In this document: piece by piece, positions 48,475 to 58,880 of the stretch
Position numbering within the stretch: position 1 is the first letter of the stretch
Layout: each line of letters starts with the position of its first letter
Assembly (NCBI GenBank): GCA_024305405.1
Contig: JAKNDB010000106.1
Coordinates: 1-64,000 of the forward strand
Source of the DNA: Dirofilaria immitis
Taxonomy: Eukaryota > Nematoda > Chromadorea > Rhabditida > Onchocercidae
Length of the DNA: 64,000 nucleotides
Reading direction: 5' to 3'
The notes under the pieces: model-generated
Databases searched by the model: none
What the model was told of the DNA's origin: nothing
Seen by the model: the letters and a program-made list of their open reading frames with translations, nothing else
Position numbers and translations under genes: made by a program

Positions 48475-51400
48475 ATGCGACATCATATATATTATATTAT
48501 TATACTATTTCAAATATCACTGGTAAACTGCTATGAAGATGAAGAAAATACGACAAATGTTTTCGACATAAGAAATGAATATCATACGGTCAAAAAATAC
48601 GCGGCAATCATACTGTTTTCTGCATTCTTGTTGTATGGTGTTATCAGCAACATATTTATGGCGATTGTATTTTGTTGCAGACGAGACAATCTTCACAGTC
48701 ATGAATTTATTCTTATCATAAACCAACTTATAGTTTGTAGCTTTTTGGATTATATTGCACAAGTGGCCATTGTTTTGTTCGGAATACAAATGATCAAAAG
48801 CAGTTATGATAGTAGGTTTTTTTTTTTTGTATCTCATACATCTCCTAATTTTTTATTGTTCTCTTGGGAAATATCCATGATTTAAAATCACGGATACTAA
48901 TCTTTTAATTGTATTTTCTATTACTGAAGGAAATTGAATTGAATTTCTTTCACAGAAATGTGATAAATGCATTTATCATTATTCTCCATCTGACGAGTTC
49001 GCATTAATTATATGATTTTTATTGTTTCAGCATATAAAACAACATGGATTTACAATATATTTGCTACTATGAATACACTTTCCTTTTTAGCAAGATTGCA
49101 TTTTACATTTCTGTTGGCAGTAAATCGCTTTGTAGCTATAAGTTTACCAAAATTCAATGCTTTTTCGAATCAGTAAAGTTCTACTTTCTTATCGCTTTCA
49201 TATGGCTCTCAATTCTCGGTATGTTCCATCAATAATTTTTATGTAATTCATAAAATAATGAATTCTAAAAGAGACTGCAAGAGATTTTCTAATCATTTAT
49301 TATCGCTTATATTTTAGTCTTATTATTTATACATACAGCTCTGTCAGTCAATCAGAGTGAAGAATTTTTCCTCTTTTCCGTTGCAACAAAGTACATAGAA
49401 TTGCAAATTCTTTATTTTCATTTAAGTTCTAATTGCTGCCAGAGACAAAATCCAAAGACGTCAATCTCAAACTTAGGTAATAAAACCATAATATGATAAG
49501 ATTCATGATACATGATACGTTAAAGAACGCAGCGATTATAATGAATTATTGAGCGATTATAATTATAATGAATTATTAGCGATTATAATGAATTATTGAG
49601 CATTTCAATGATATCAGTAAAACAAGTTCAATGACGATAATATAATTCAAGAAAAGGAGAATTGAAAGGGATACCCGATTTGTAGTGGATCCAACTGATT
49701 CTCGAAATGCTCGCTCTCAAATGATTTGGTATGGTATTTTGGACGCTCTTCTTTCGTAAGTGGTGGATCCTGGATCCACCACCTGGTATGGTTGTGAGTC
49801 CAAGGATTAGACCGTTTGTTAGCTTGTAGGAAATATAGCTCAAATACAAAGGCGGAGAATCTTAGATTACTTCTTTTTGCAGTAAATATGTATGTACAAT
49901 ACATAACCATTCATGTGAAATCCAAACAAAGGAATTACTGATTTTTCTGATTTTTATGTTCTCGTCGCGATTTTAATGATAGTCATATTTTTTTAAATCA
50001 TAGAAACCTTTCGCAATTTATTCGCGACATTCCCGATACCAAAGAAGCAATTCGAATTGGCAAATTTGACAAAATTTATTTTATTAGTTCCGTTTCTTTC
50101 GTCTTTCAGGCATGATTTTTCTTGTAACAAGCTAGGCTTCTATTGAGCTGTTGACATTTTGTTTTATTTCCCGCCATAACTAATCCGGAAAATACCAGGT
50201 ACATTAAGCTCAGGATAACGAACCGCATCTTGATTGCATTCATTATTAAGAAAGCATTGACTATTTTGTTTTACTTCTAGTTATTATCAGGAATGTGGTC
50301 ACGTTAAATTCTTTCTTCTACTTACATTCTTCTTAGTTTCATGTTCTGCTTAATCAATATTTCTTTCATCTTTGTTTTAACTCCTAATTTCCAGAGGGAT
50401 CAATAAATTTACAGACCTAATCAATTTGTGGTTATTGTGGGGTCGTATTGTTGCACTTCGAATTGCTCCTTTTTACCTGGTTACTGCTCTTCAACGATTC
50501 TCATCTTCCAGGTTCCTCTTGATTGCTTTTCCTCCATTACGATTACTGCTTCATTTATTTCAGGTTTTCTTTCATTTAAAATTCGCTCTTGTTGTTGGTT
50601 GACTTGCCGTCGTTCCTTTAAAGTGAAGAGATAATCTCGTTGCCTTTGCAAGTATCCAGAATCGGTCTAAACATTGATTGTTTTTCAAAATTGTCTTTTT
50701 AATTTTTCTTGTTTCGAGCTTCCACTTGTGTTATACTCTTCTTCATCATCCGATTCCTTTTCTGTGAGCGGATCGCCCAAGTTTAGCTAGGGAATTTATG
50801 AAATCAATAGACTTATCGAATCTTCCCTATTTTTGTTAATGGACGGGAATTAAAGATGGCTTTAATCTCTACAATGATCGTAATTAGTTCCATTTCATTT
50901 AAAAAGCGTCTTTTAAACGCTCTTTTGTCACTCCAATTAATCGTTCATATATTCAATATCTTTTCATTTAATTTTATTTTTGCTGCATAATGAAGTACTG
51001 CAGGATCTTCATTGACATTGCATTCCATTACATTATAAATTTCATTTATTGCTTTAAAATTAGATGTATTGTCATTCACTATTGTTTCTGATGTTCCACG
51101 ACGTGCAATAAATCTTCATAGCACGTATAGAAGGGCCTTCGCACTTAAATCCTGTACTACTTCAGGGTATACTGCTCGAGCAGTCAAACAACAAAACAAT
51201 TCTATCCAGCGTTTGGTAGTTGATAATTGTCCTTTAATGTTAACTAGGTCAAAATAATCTAATCAGTATTCGTAAATGCTCTTGAACACGTTCTTTTAAA
51301 TATTGAGGATATTTCGGCAGTTGCAATGGTTTATTGTTCCATCGTTTACATAACATGTAATCTCTAGTGATTGTATTTTTCACCGTACTCCTACCTTTTC

Positions 51401-54400
51401 TATCCAGAAATTTTTCTTAATTCAACTAGAGTTTGATTTATTCCACTATGAAGCATTTTTATGCGCATTCGTGATGGTCAGTGATGTTATCCTGGATCCT
51501 TTTGCGAGATAAATTGGATAGATCGCAATTCAGATTCTATTGTATATTCACCGGTTTTTAGAAACCCATCATTATCGGTTGTTAGTTGCCATTTTCCTTT
51601 TCCTTTTCTGTTATTTCATTCTTCTGAGCTTCTTTGATAAGATATTGTCCTACAGTTACATAATCTTCAGTGCTGTGGATGGGTTTTTAGAGACATTATT
51701 GATAATTGATACCTATTTGATACCTGTTTGTAGCAGACATATCTTATAAATTTGAATACCTGAATAGTTGATCGGATAATTTATCCCAGCTACTAAATCA
51801 ATTAATATCCAAAAGATTTTCATTTTTTTCTTTCGCCATGTCCTAATACCGTCTCTTTCTGATTTTCTCTTTTTAATCCTTCATTATTTCTGTCCTTTTC
51901 GTCGGAGATTCATATTGCTGGCCAAGTATTTTTTGGTTTAAATAAGCAACTAGATCTGTTCTACCACAAAGAATTATCCTTTAGTTCGTTATTTTCGTCT
52001 GCAGAATTGTCAGCTATAGGCACATATCTGAAATTTATTTCAGTTTTCCTAATTTCATCTAGACGATTTTGAATAAATCTTGGTTATTGTTTCGTTTCAC
52101 TTTGTATCCATTTCAAGACACACACTGAATCATTCTAAAGAAATTTTCTAACATTTTGCATTTCCAGATGATTTACTACGAAATTAATTGCTCATACTCC
52201 AGTCAAAATTGTCAGATGTTCACTTCTTGGAATCGGTGGACATAGTTCGGGCTTTTGAAAATATCAACGAAAACTAAATTTTCTTTTCATCTTCAGATCT
52301 CAAATAGATGAAAACAGCATAAGCATGTTGAGAAGCATCCGAAAACATATGGATTTGGTGCATTCTTGCATCCTTTTGGAATTTTCTCGGTAATTCACTA
52401 AATGCAGAATGCCAATTATTAACAATTTCTTTCCACCTTTTCAGTTCTTTTTCTTGTAATATGTCATCCCATTTGCAACTTTGTCGCCAAAGATTTTGAA
52501 GTATAATTTTGACTGGTAGAATGATTGGTGCGATAAGTCCCAATGAATCAAAGATGAAAGCAATTCCTTGTAATATTAACCGTTCTGTCTCTTCCTGTGT
52601 CAAGTTTGGTAGTTCAATGCTGATTTTGTCTGTTGTGGTATCCCAATGGATTCCTAATACCTTTGTTACCTTTCCTTTTTGTTTATCAACAGGTGAAAGA
52701 AATTCGTTGAATTTTTTGAATTGGATATGAATTTACTCATATTCATGGCTGCCTTTTGAAAATTTCTTTCAATTCTTTATATACGTTTGTTGCTTCAGTT
52801 TCATTTTTTACTTCGTTTATAACATTATCTACATATAAGTTTCTTTCAACTTTTCTTGCTATTACTGATGATATTGTTCTGAAATAATGCTTAAGTATTC
52901 CTGCAAATAGAAATAAATGATGATGACATAACACCGAACAGCACTCGTCGGAATCTATAAATGATTCTCTTGTTTTGCAAGAGCATTATAGTCTTAGAGT
53001 CACGAAAAACGAGTAACATGGCAATCTATTTCATTTATGCTATTTGGTGGAAATTTTCAATGTCACATAGGATAGCTAAATTTATCAAGCGGAATCGTAA
53101 TGGGATACTGAAAACTTATTTAGCATCACCGGTCCCCTATATAAGAGATCATTGAGACTCTTTTGGTTGGTGTTTTCGCCGAAGCATCGAAAACTATTCG
53201 TACTTTAGTAGATTGCTTTTGTGGAGTGAATTTCGATCGATGAGGAATATAATGTATTAGCTTTTCAGGCTTATCGTTTTCTACCCTTTCGATGATTTCA
53301 TGTTCCAGATGGTCTTTTATTATATTGCTCTATTATCTAGTAGTTCAGGTTGAGCTCGTAACATTTTAATTGTTGTTGATTGGAGCTTTCTTAAACGAAT
53401 TTAGATGGGAGTACAATTTCAGGCTCTTTCATGGCAATCCTACGCTACTCTTTTTCTTCTTTGCGCATGCTTTACTAGAATTGTTGCATTGTTAATTCAT
53501 CTTCGTCTTCATTTGGTGACTCACTTATTCCTATAATTCTAATTTCGATGTGGTCATTTGCTTCAATTATAGGCATTACTGTTACAGGACTGATGAACTT
53601 AATTGATTTTGTATCCTTCAAAATACCGCTTCCAGTTATAATATAGCCAATTGATGTGCTGATAAGCCGAAATCCACTCGTTAGTTCCTTAATTACCTTT
53701 GGCTTGAATTCAAAGAAATAATCTGCACCAATAATTTTTAGTATTTTTTATGGAACTCTGTCAATCGATTTCCCTATTTTTCAGCAATTCATTCTCCTGG
53801 AAATTACGTATATCAATACCTTATAAGTGTGAAGATAAGGCGTTCCATCGTTCTCACTTTCATGGACTTATATTTTCCATTTCTTAAATGGATATTAAGC
53901 GATACCATTGCTGTTTGATATTTTTGATTTCCTCTTCAGCGAGTCCTTCTGGTCGGTTTGCTCTTCGTTTAGTCCCAATTGCTTATAAACTTCGTTGGTG
54001 ATGAAAGATAATTGTGATTCTGCATCACGATTACTTGCTTTTATTTCTTTGGATTAATAATTGTTACATCTCTACACAGGAAAAAAAAGAAGTATTAGTA
54101 AAAGAAGTAAAGAAGTATTCCTTCCATTTATTAAAGCAACAGTAGTTGCTGGAGTTTCATTTTCATTTACGGTATTCTTTTCCTTTTGTCCCATGCTGTC
54201 ATTTTTACCTCTTTGAGATGTTTTGTACAATGCAGAATTGTGCTGACCCTTGCAATGAAAGCATACTTTTTTGTAGTTGCATTCTCCGCTTCACGTTTTC
54301 TCAAACATCGGAAATACAAATGCAGTTATTGAGCTCTGACAAGTCTTTGATCGACTGTTCTATATTCACTGGATTCATCATTCTAATGATCTTTTACAGA

Positions 54401-57400
54401 AGACGCATGATTTCTTAACAAAGCTTTTCGTTTTCATAGCACAGTTGAAATTTGCGCTTGATATTTTCGATTTGATTTCCGCACTTGATTTGATTCCTTT
54501 CTTGTGTGGGTCTGACTCGATCTTCTCATCTCTTGCTCTCCTTAATTCACAGTTTCATTTCCTGTTATTATTGTTTATAATTGCTTCCTCAGTTTTGCTA
54601 AAAATCATGAATCTTCCTTTTCTTTGTCTCGATAGATCTCCTGCAAAACCCATCGTTGCAGCTTCGACTCAATTTTTCAGTTTATGAATGCTCCAAATTT
54701 TCTCTTAATGTTTCCAGTTGTCATAATATTCTTTCCAAGTTTTCCACGGTTAACATGAGATCCTTGCTCTTTCCGACTGTTGGAAGTCTCTTTAATTCAT
54801 AATACAGCTGCCGGTGGATAGCTTTTGGTTCTCATACTTTTGTTTGAGTACATTCATTATCACTGGAATAGTGTATCCAGAAATAGTTGCCATAACTTTT
54901 CCAGTTAAACATCCAATGAGACAAAACAATTTTTGTATTGCAGGAATGTTTTGATTATCCATAGCAACTTGAAAATTTACATAGAAAGCAGATTATTCTA
55001 GAGTTCGCCAGAGAATTTTTGCAATTTCAATTTAGGCAGTTCAGTGTAGCGAATTTCATTTGATGTTGAAAGTGAAGTTGGTATGGTAAAATCTGAGTTT
55101 TCTTTTTTTTTTTCAAGATGCAGCAGAACGGTCTCCAATTCTTTTTGCGTCTCCAGCACTGCTAACACATCTCTACCTTTTTCCATTACATTAATAAAAC
55201 TTTGTTCATCAGATATGGTTTCAGCATATATCCGTTCTTCTTTTTATGTTTATCATCAGGCAGTTGTTCAATTAATTCCAACTTTTAATTTATCGCCTCC
55301 TGCTTATTTACAGCAGAAGAGATGAACCGATTTGTGTATTGCAGTCGGTAGAGAAATTTCTCGTAATAAGCTCTTTCTTCACCAGTAAACAGACTTTTAG
55401 AAAGCTCTGGAGTTTCTGTTATTTCTTTAAGTAATCGCTGCAAACCTCTTTTTCTAGGTACTGCTGACTGACGCAAGGATCGAGACATTTTTCTTCCGTT
55501 TTAGAATTTTCAAACTGACTTATTGCAAAATTTTGATTTCCTCCGGTTAAATTCCTGGGTTTGTGGCATCATGTGGTGAAAATCCTTTTCTTTTGCGTAG
55601 CAACAAAGCACATGGAGTTGCAAATTCTTTGTTTTTACTTAAGTTCCAGTTGTTGCCAAAGACAATTTCCAATGACACCAATCTCAAATTTGGGTAATAA
55701 AACCATAATATGATAAGATAGATTAACGAACGCAGCGATTATAATGAATTATACAATTTCAAAGATATTAGTAAGACAAGTTCAATGACGATAACATAAC
55801 TAAAAAAAAGGCGAATTAAAAGGGCACCGGATCCAATCGATTTGTAACGGATCCAACCGACCTCATTGAAGTGCTCGCTCTCAATGATTTTGTACTCTCT
55901 TCTTTGCAAGTGGTGAATCCTGGTACGGTTGTGAATATGAGGAATAGGGCCTCTCTTAGCTTGTGGGAAATACAGTTTATAGACAAAGTTAAAGAATTTT
56001 AATTTACATCATTTATTATACAGTAAATACACATATACAATATATACCTATTCATGTGAAATCCAACACAAAGGAATCAGAGAAGAAATAATTCTTCTTT
56101 GATTTCTGCTCTCTATTAGCGATTTTAGCGATATTCATATTTTCTTTTATCATGGGAACCTTTCGCAATTTATTCGCAACAATATCTGTATTTTTAAAAA
56201 ATTTCCCATTTCCGGCTTAGTACAATCGCCAGAAATTATCATTCAACGGCTACTAAAACTAAGCGCACACAATAGATAAATATTGATCTGAATGATTAGA
56301 ATTTCATTATTTCTTATTTATTCACCGTAACCTCATTAACAGCCATAACAAACATATGAGTAGTTATAATCTACCATTTTATCTTAATATTTATAATAAA
56401 TTGCTTTAAAATTTTAAAACGAATTTTAGTGATATCATTCATGGAATTTCATTATTGTACTAAAACTTTCGATGTTTCTAATTTCGGTTGGTCCACTGAT
56501 TGCGCAAAAGCATGGGAAAAAACAGCGAAGTTTTCTTGAAGTTCGTTATTTTTGAATATAAATTCTGTTTTTCAATGATGCTGAACATTAGTTAAAATGG
56601 ATTGCACATACTATAAAACAAAGACTAATTTCTTCAGTATGAAGTATACTTTTCAATTTTTTATTTTATTGAAACAGTTCATATCTATAATTTACCGTCT
56701 TTATCTCTGCTATTCATTTATTTCTTTCAGAATTCGTTATGCGTGGACATTGATATTACCCTTAGCGATGTTTGCAATGTATATTTCAATATTCTACAAC
56801 GTACGTAGCAAACGGTTGAGCACTTCGGATCAAAGTAGAATAAAAGGTAGCATTACTTGTTTTGTATTTTGCATAATCGAAGAAATGATTTATTTTGTGA
56901 CAAATTTTTTAACAGCTCTAAAATTTTTGAAATTTGTGAAATCATTCACAGTTTTTTCATTTCCTTATTTCATCTAATTATGAAGCAAAGTAATTAATTT
57001 TGGCCACTTTAAGAATGTATTCAGGATATAAAGCGAATAATAGCATGAGAACTGGTAGACACGAGCAGTCGATGTTAATTCAGGCAGCATTAGTATGCGG
57101 TGCGATAGAAATTGAAATTATTTGTTTCAACTTTCTGTTAAAGTTTGTCGTTAAATTCATCAGCGAAGAAGCGGAAATTCCAATCAATATTTTTATTAAT
57201 TGCTACGTAATTTTAAATGCTGCTATGTTACCTACCGTCCATTTAATTTTTATAAAACGATTTCGTGGCGAAATCAAGCATGCTGCTGTAAAATTGCTAT
57301 CCAAAATGAACATTAAGAGAGCATCCACTGTAGTACCAACTGTTTCAGTTGCTTTAGTTAAAGTTCATTCAATTTCACGCTTTAACAGAAAATTGTTTTG

Positions 57401-57401
57401 A
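48475..57401 (+). CDS. Seven-pass chemoreceptor, srx-like, with a 7.2-kb intron and one frameshift
   Basis: Five exons: 48475-48811, 49031-49218, 56430-56529, 56731-56846 and 57025-57401. Phases match at all four junctions. Exon 1 starts with a signal-like MRHHIYYIIILFQISLVNC, then an acidic ectodomain and TM1-2 (LLYGVISNIFMAIVFC, INQLIVCSFLDYIAQVAIVL). Exon 2 has TM3-4 (FTFLLAVNRFVAISLP, FYFLIAFIWLSIL). Exon 3 is the second outer loop with two Cys (FHYCTKTFDVSNFGWSTDCA), exon 4 TM5 (RYAWTLILPLAMFAM), exon 5 TM6-7 (HEQSMLIQAALVCGA, INCYVILNAAMLPTVH) and ends NRKLF. The pattern is nearest to the nematode srx class; srt is possible. In exon 2 the T run at 49161-49165 is one base short of the open frame, so translation as written stops after NAFSNQ. 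With that base the product would be about 372 residues. Intron 2 holds a whole antisense Pao element. The ATG follows TTTTAG, a possible trans-splice site. Confidence 0.75.
49353..50029 (-). repeat. 3' LTR of Pao-1
   Basis: Pairs with 55572-56181: shared stretches include GCAAATTCTTT, GGTAATAAAACCATAATATG, GCAGCGATTATAATGAATTA and CCTTTCGCAATTTATTCGC. It holds an extra internal duplication (AGCGATTATAATGAATTATT repeated at about 49530-49595) and a short hairpin GGTGGATCCTGGATCCACC (49762-49780) absent from the partner. Distantly related to the Pao-2 LTRs. Confidence 0.85.
50030..53790 (-). pseudogene. Pao-1 protease end, reverse transcriptase, RNase H and integrase, decayed
   Basis: From the high end: IIGADYFFEFKPK with ELTSGFRLISTSIGYIITG (53600-53735), the linker after the protease; VRIVFDASAKTPTKR near 53200; NLYVDNVINEVKNE near 52840, the polymerase active site with Asn for the last Asp; then a long open stretch (52274-52730) with VTKVLGIHWDT, GIAFIFDSLGLIAPI and MFSDASQHAYAVFIYL, the start of RNase H. 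Integrase traces follow: AFTNT near 51270 and RFIARRGTSETIVNDNTSNF near 51050-51110. Stops and shifts occur in every domain. Plus-strand ORFs across this region are shadows. Confidence 0.8.
53791..55488 (-). pseudogene. Pao-1 gag and protease start, decayed
   Basis: An ATG at 55488 opens MSRSLRQSAVPRKRGLQRLL, placed about 85 bases inside the 5' LTR as a gag start would be, and stays open to 55285. A second open stretch (54998-55186) is a coiled coil leading to YTELPKLKLQKFSGEL, the DUF1759 entry. A zinc knuckle, ECNYKKVCFHCKGQHNSALY, lies at about 54230-54290. Frames change between these parts. Confidence 0.75.
55572..56181 (-). repeat. 5' LTR of Pao-1
   Basis: Starts TGTGGTGAAA and ends CGCAACA, with TG...CA termini. 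Homologous along its length to 49353-50029. Its right end is 248 bp upstream of exon 3 of the receptor gene. Confidence 0.85.
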
Positions 57402-57537
57402 TTTCTATATAATATTCGAGGCTTACATTCTTGTTTCTTGTATTAATGTTTTTGTAAGTCGAATGCATGTGATTCTCTTTCCATTAAATATTACTGATAA
57501 TTGATAGTGTATATAATGCAGAGTACTGCTTCATTAA

Positions 57538-57543
57538 AATAAA
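57538..57543 (+). terminator. Poly(A) signal of the srx-like receptor
   Basis: AATAAA 137 bases past the receptor stop codon. It is the first clear signal downstream. Confidence 0.4.
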
Positions 57544-58749
57544 GAAAATAAATTCAGTTTTGAAAGTACTGAAGTAATTACCATTGTTCTTGAATATAAT
57601 CATTCAAATATAATCAATTAAAAAGTTTAGTGCTGGTTTGTAATTCATTCGTTTAAATTTTAGTTGATGTCAAGGTTTGCCTTTATCAACCAACATTTTT
57701 ATCATCGCTTTGGAAGAAAGGCAAAGAAGTCGTAAAATTTAATGTGTTAACAGATTTGAACAATATGCATACCTCAGAAAATTTTCTTATTCAAGCGAAT
57801 TTTCTTAAGCAACTTTATTGAAGTATTATGATATGAAGTGGAAACAATTTAAATACAAGGAATCTATTTGGTACAATTTTCAGCTTGATAAAGTTAAAAA
57901 CTTTTTCGAGTAAAGATAATTCGTTTGAAATAGATCAGCTATGTAAACTTTCAATATAGAAAAAGAAACAAAATATTTTGATATGATTTCATGAAGAGAG
58001 CAAACTAAAGCAATTAATCTATTAATTTTCACATTTTCTCGAAAACAAGGAAAAAGGCACATCAGTTCAATTGTATACTCGAATGTTGTATATAAACGAA
58101 TTACATACAGATAAAACTATCTTCAACTTTATTATTTTCATTAACCTTCTCAGGCACAATTAGTTAACCTCACTAACTGGCTAAAAAGTTTCTCTACTTT
58201 TAAATTGCTGAATTGTTTCTTTTTCACAATAAAGCTTTCTAATGAACAATTTTAATATTGTAAGCATTTTATGCTGTGTGTATATATAAGTTGGATTATT
58301 GCTCTAAATTGATTTCTCGTTCGTCGTTTCTCAACAGATAAGCGAATAAATGAAAAAGGGAAATGATAAAAACAAAATGTAGAATGAATAATTCATTCAA
58401 GCTTTTTTGTTATCATTGCGTAAAGAGTTTATATGTCACTAAACTATTAATTCTGCTTAAGAATCAGTGACTCATCATAAAACAAACTTCATGTTTATGA
58501 AATTAATGCATATTCGATTTTTCAGAAGAAAAAATAAATAAACTTTTCATAGTTCTTGGCTTCGTATTTCTTTTTGTCTCATTACTTTTCGGATCAGAAT
58601 CAGAAGAGATAATTTTCTGCACTTCAGTTCCTCGATTCATTAATTATTTAAACTATCAAATTGCAGAAAAATTTTGAAAAATTTTAGTCATATCAAATTG
58701 AACCAAAATTTTCGTTTTATGTGACATAAAAGTATCTTTATAATTTCAG
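57544..58749. other. Intergenic, no gene assigned
   Basis: No recognisable exon apart from a hydrophobic frame at about 58536-58617 (LFIVLGFVFLFVSLLFGSES), which has no in-frame ATG but could be a signal-peptide exon for the acidic exon at 58750. Confidence 0.4.
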
Positions 58750-58880
58750 AGTGCATCCAATGAAGAAAGCGACGAAGATCATGACGCCGACGATGAAGAT
58801 CATGTAAAAGAACATGAAGGTCATGCAATTGAAGACGATGAATATATAACTAAAGGAGAATTTGTTGAAAGTGATGGCAA
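58750..58880 (+). CDS. Acidic, His-rich exon of an unknown protein
   Basis: TTTCAG opens and GTAAGT closes a 131-base frame that begins SASNEESDEDHDADDEDH, runs through VKEHEGHAIEDDEY and ends EFVESDGK. If the donor is used, the next AG (59114) puts a TGA immediately after; if not, TAA follows at once. So the protein ends here either way. A hydrophobic frame about 135 bp upstream, with a GT that would join in phase 0, could supply a signal peptide, giving a small secreted acidic protein. No start codon was found. No family recognised; Asp/Glu/His runs suggest metal or Ca2+ binding, but this is only a composition argument. Confidence 0.4.

Larger units (their letters stand above)
49353..56181 (-). 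mobile_element. BEL/Pao LTR retrotransposon inside a receptor intron (Pao-1)
   Basis: Two LTRs (49353-50029 and 55572-56181) bound about 5.5 kb of decayed gag-pol in antisense to the receptor gene. Domain order from the right is gag, zinc knuckle, protease, reverse transcriptase, RNase H and integrase. The LTRs differ by many substitutions and indels, so the insertion is old. No target-site duplication was found, and the outer LTR ends are uncertain by about 10 bases. On the minus strand the bases just inside the 5' LTR read TGATGCCACAAACCCAGG (55554-55571), a possible tRNA primer-binding site with one mismatch to the usual TGG start. Confidence 0.88.

Noticed and set aside
48517..48837. 106-codon minus ORF over receptor exon 1
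   Set aside because: Shadow of the plus-strand transmembrane exon.
49342..49352. Alternative left end of Pao-1 LTR at TGTCAG
   Set aside because: It aligns less well to the partner LTR than the 49353 start and gives no target-site duplication either; left as an uncertainty.
51069..51257. Plus ORF of 62 codons in Pao-1
   Set aside because: Antisense to decayed integrase (RFIARRG motif on minus).
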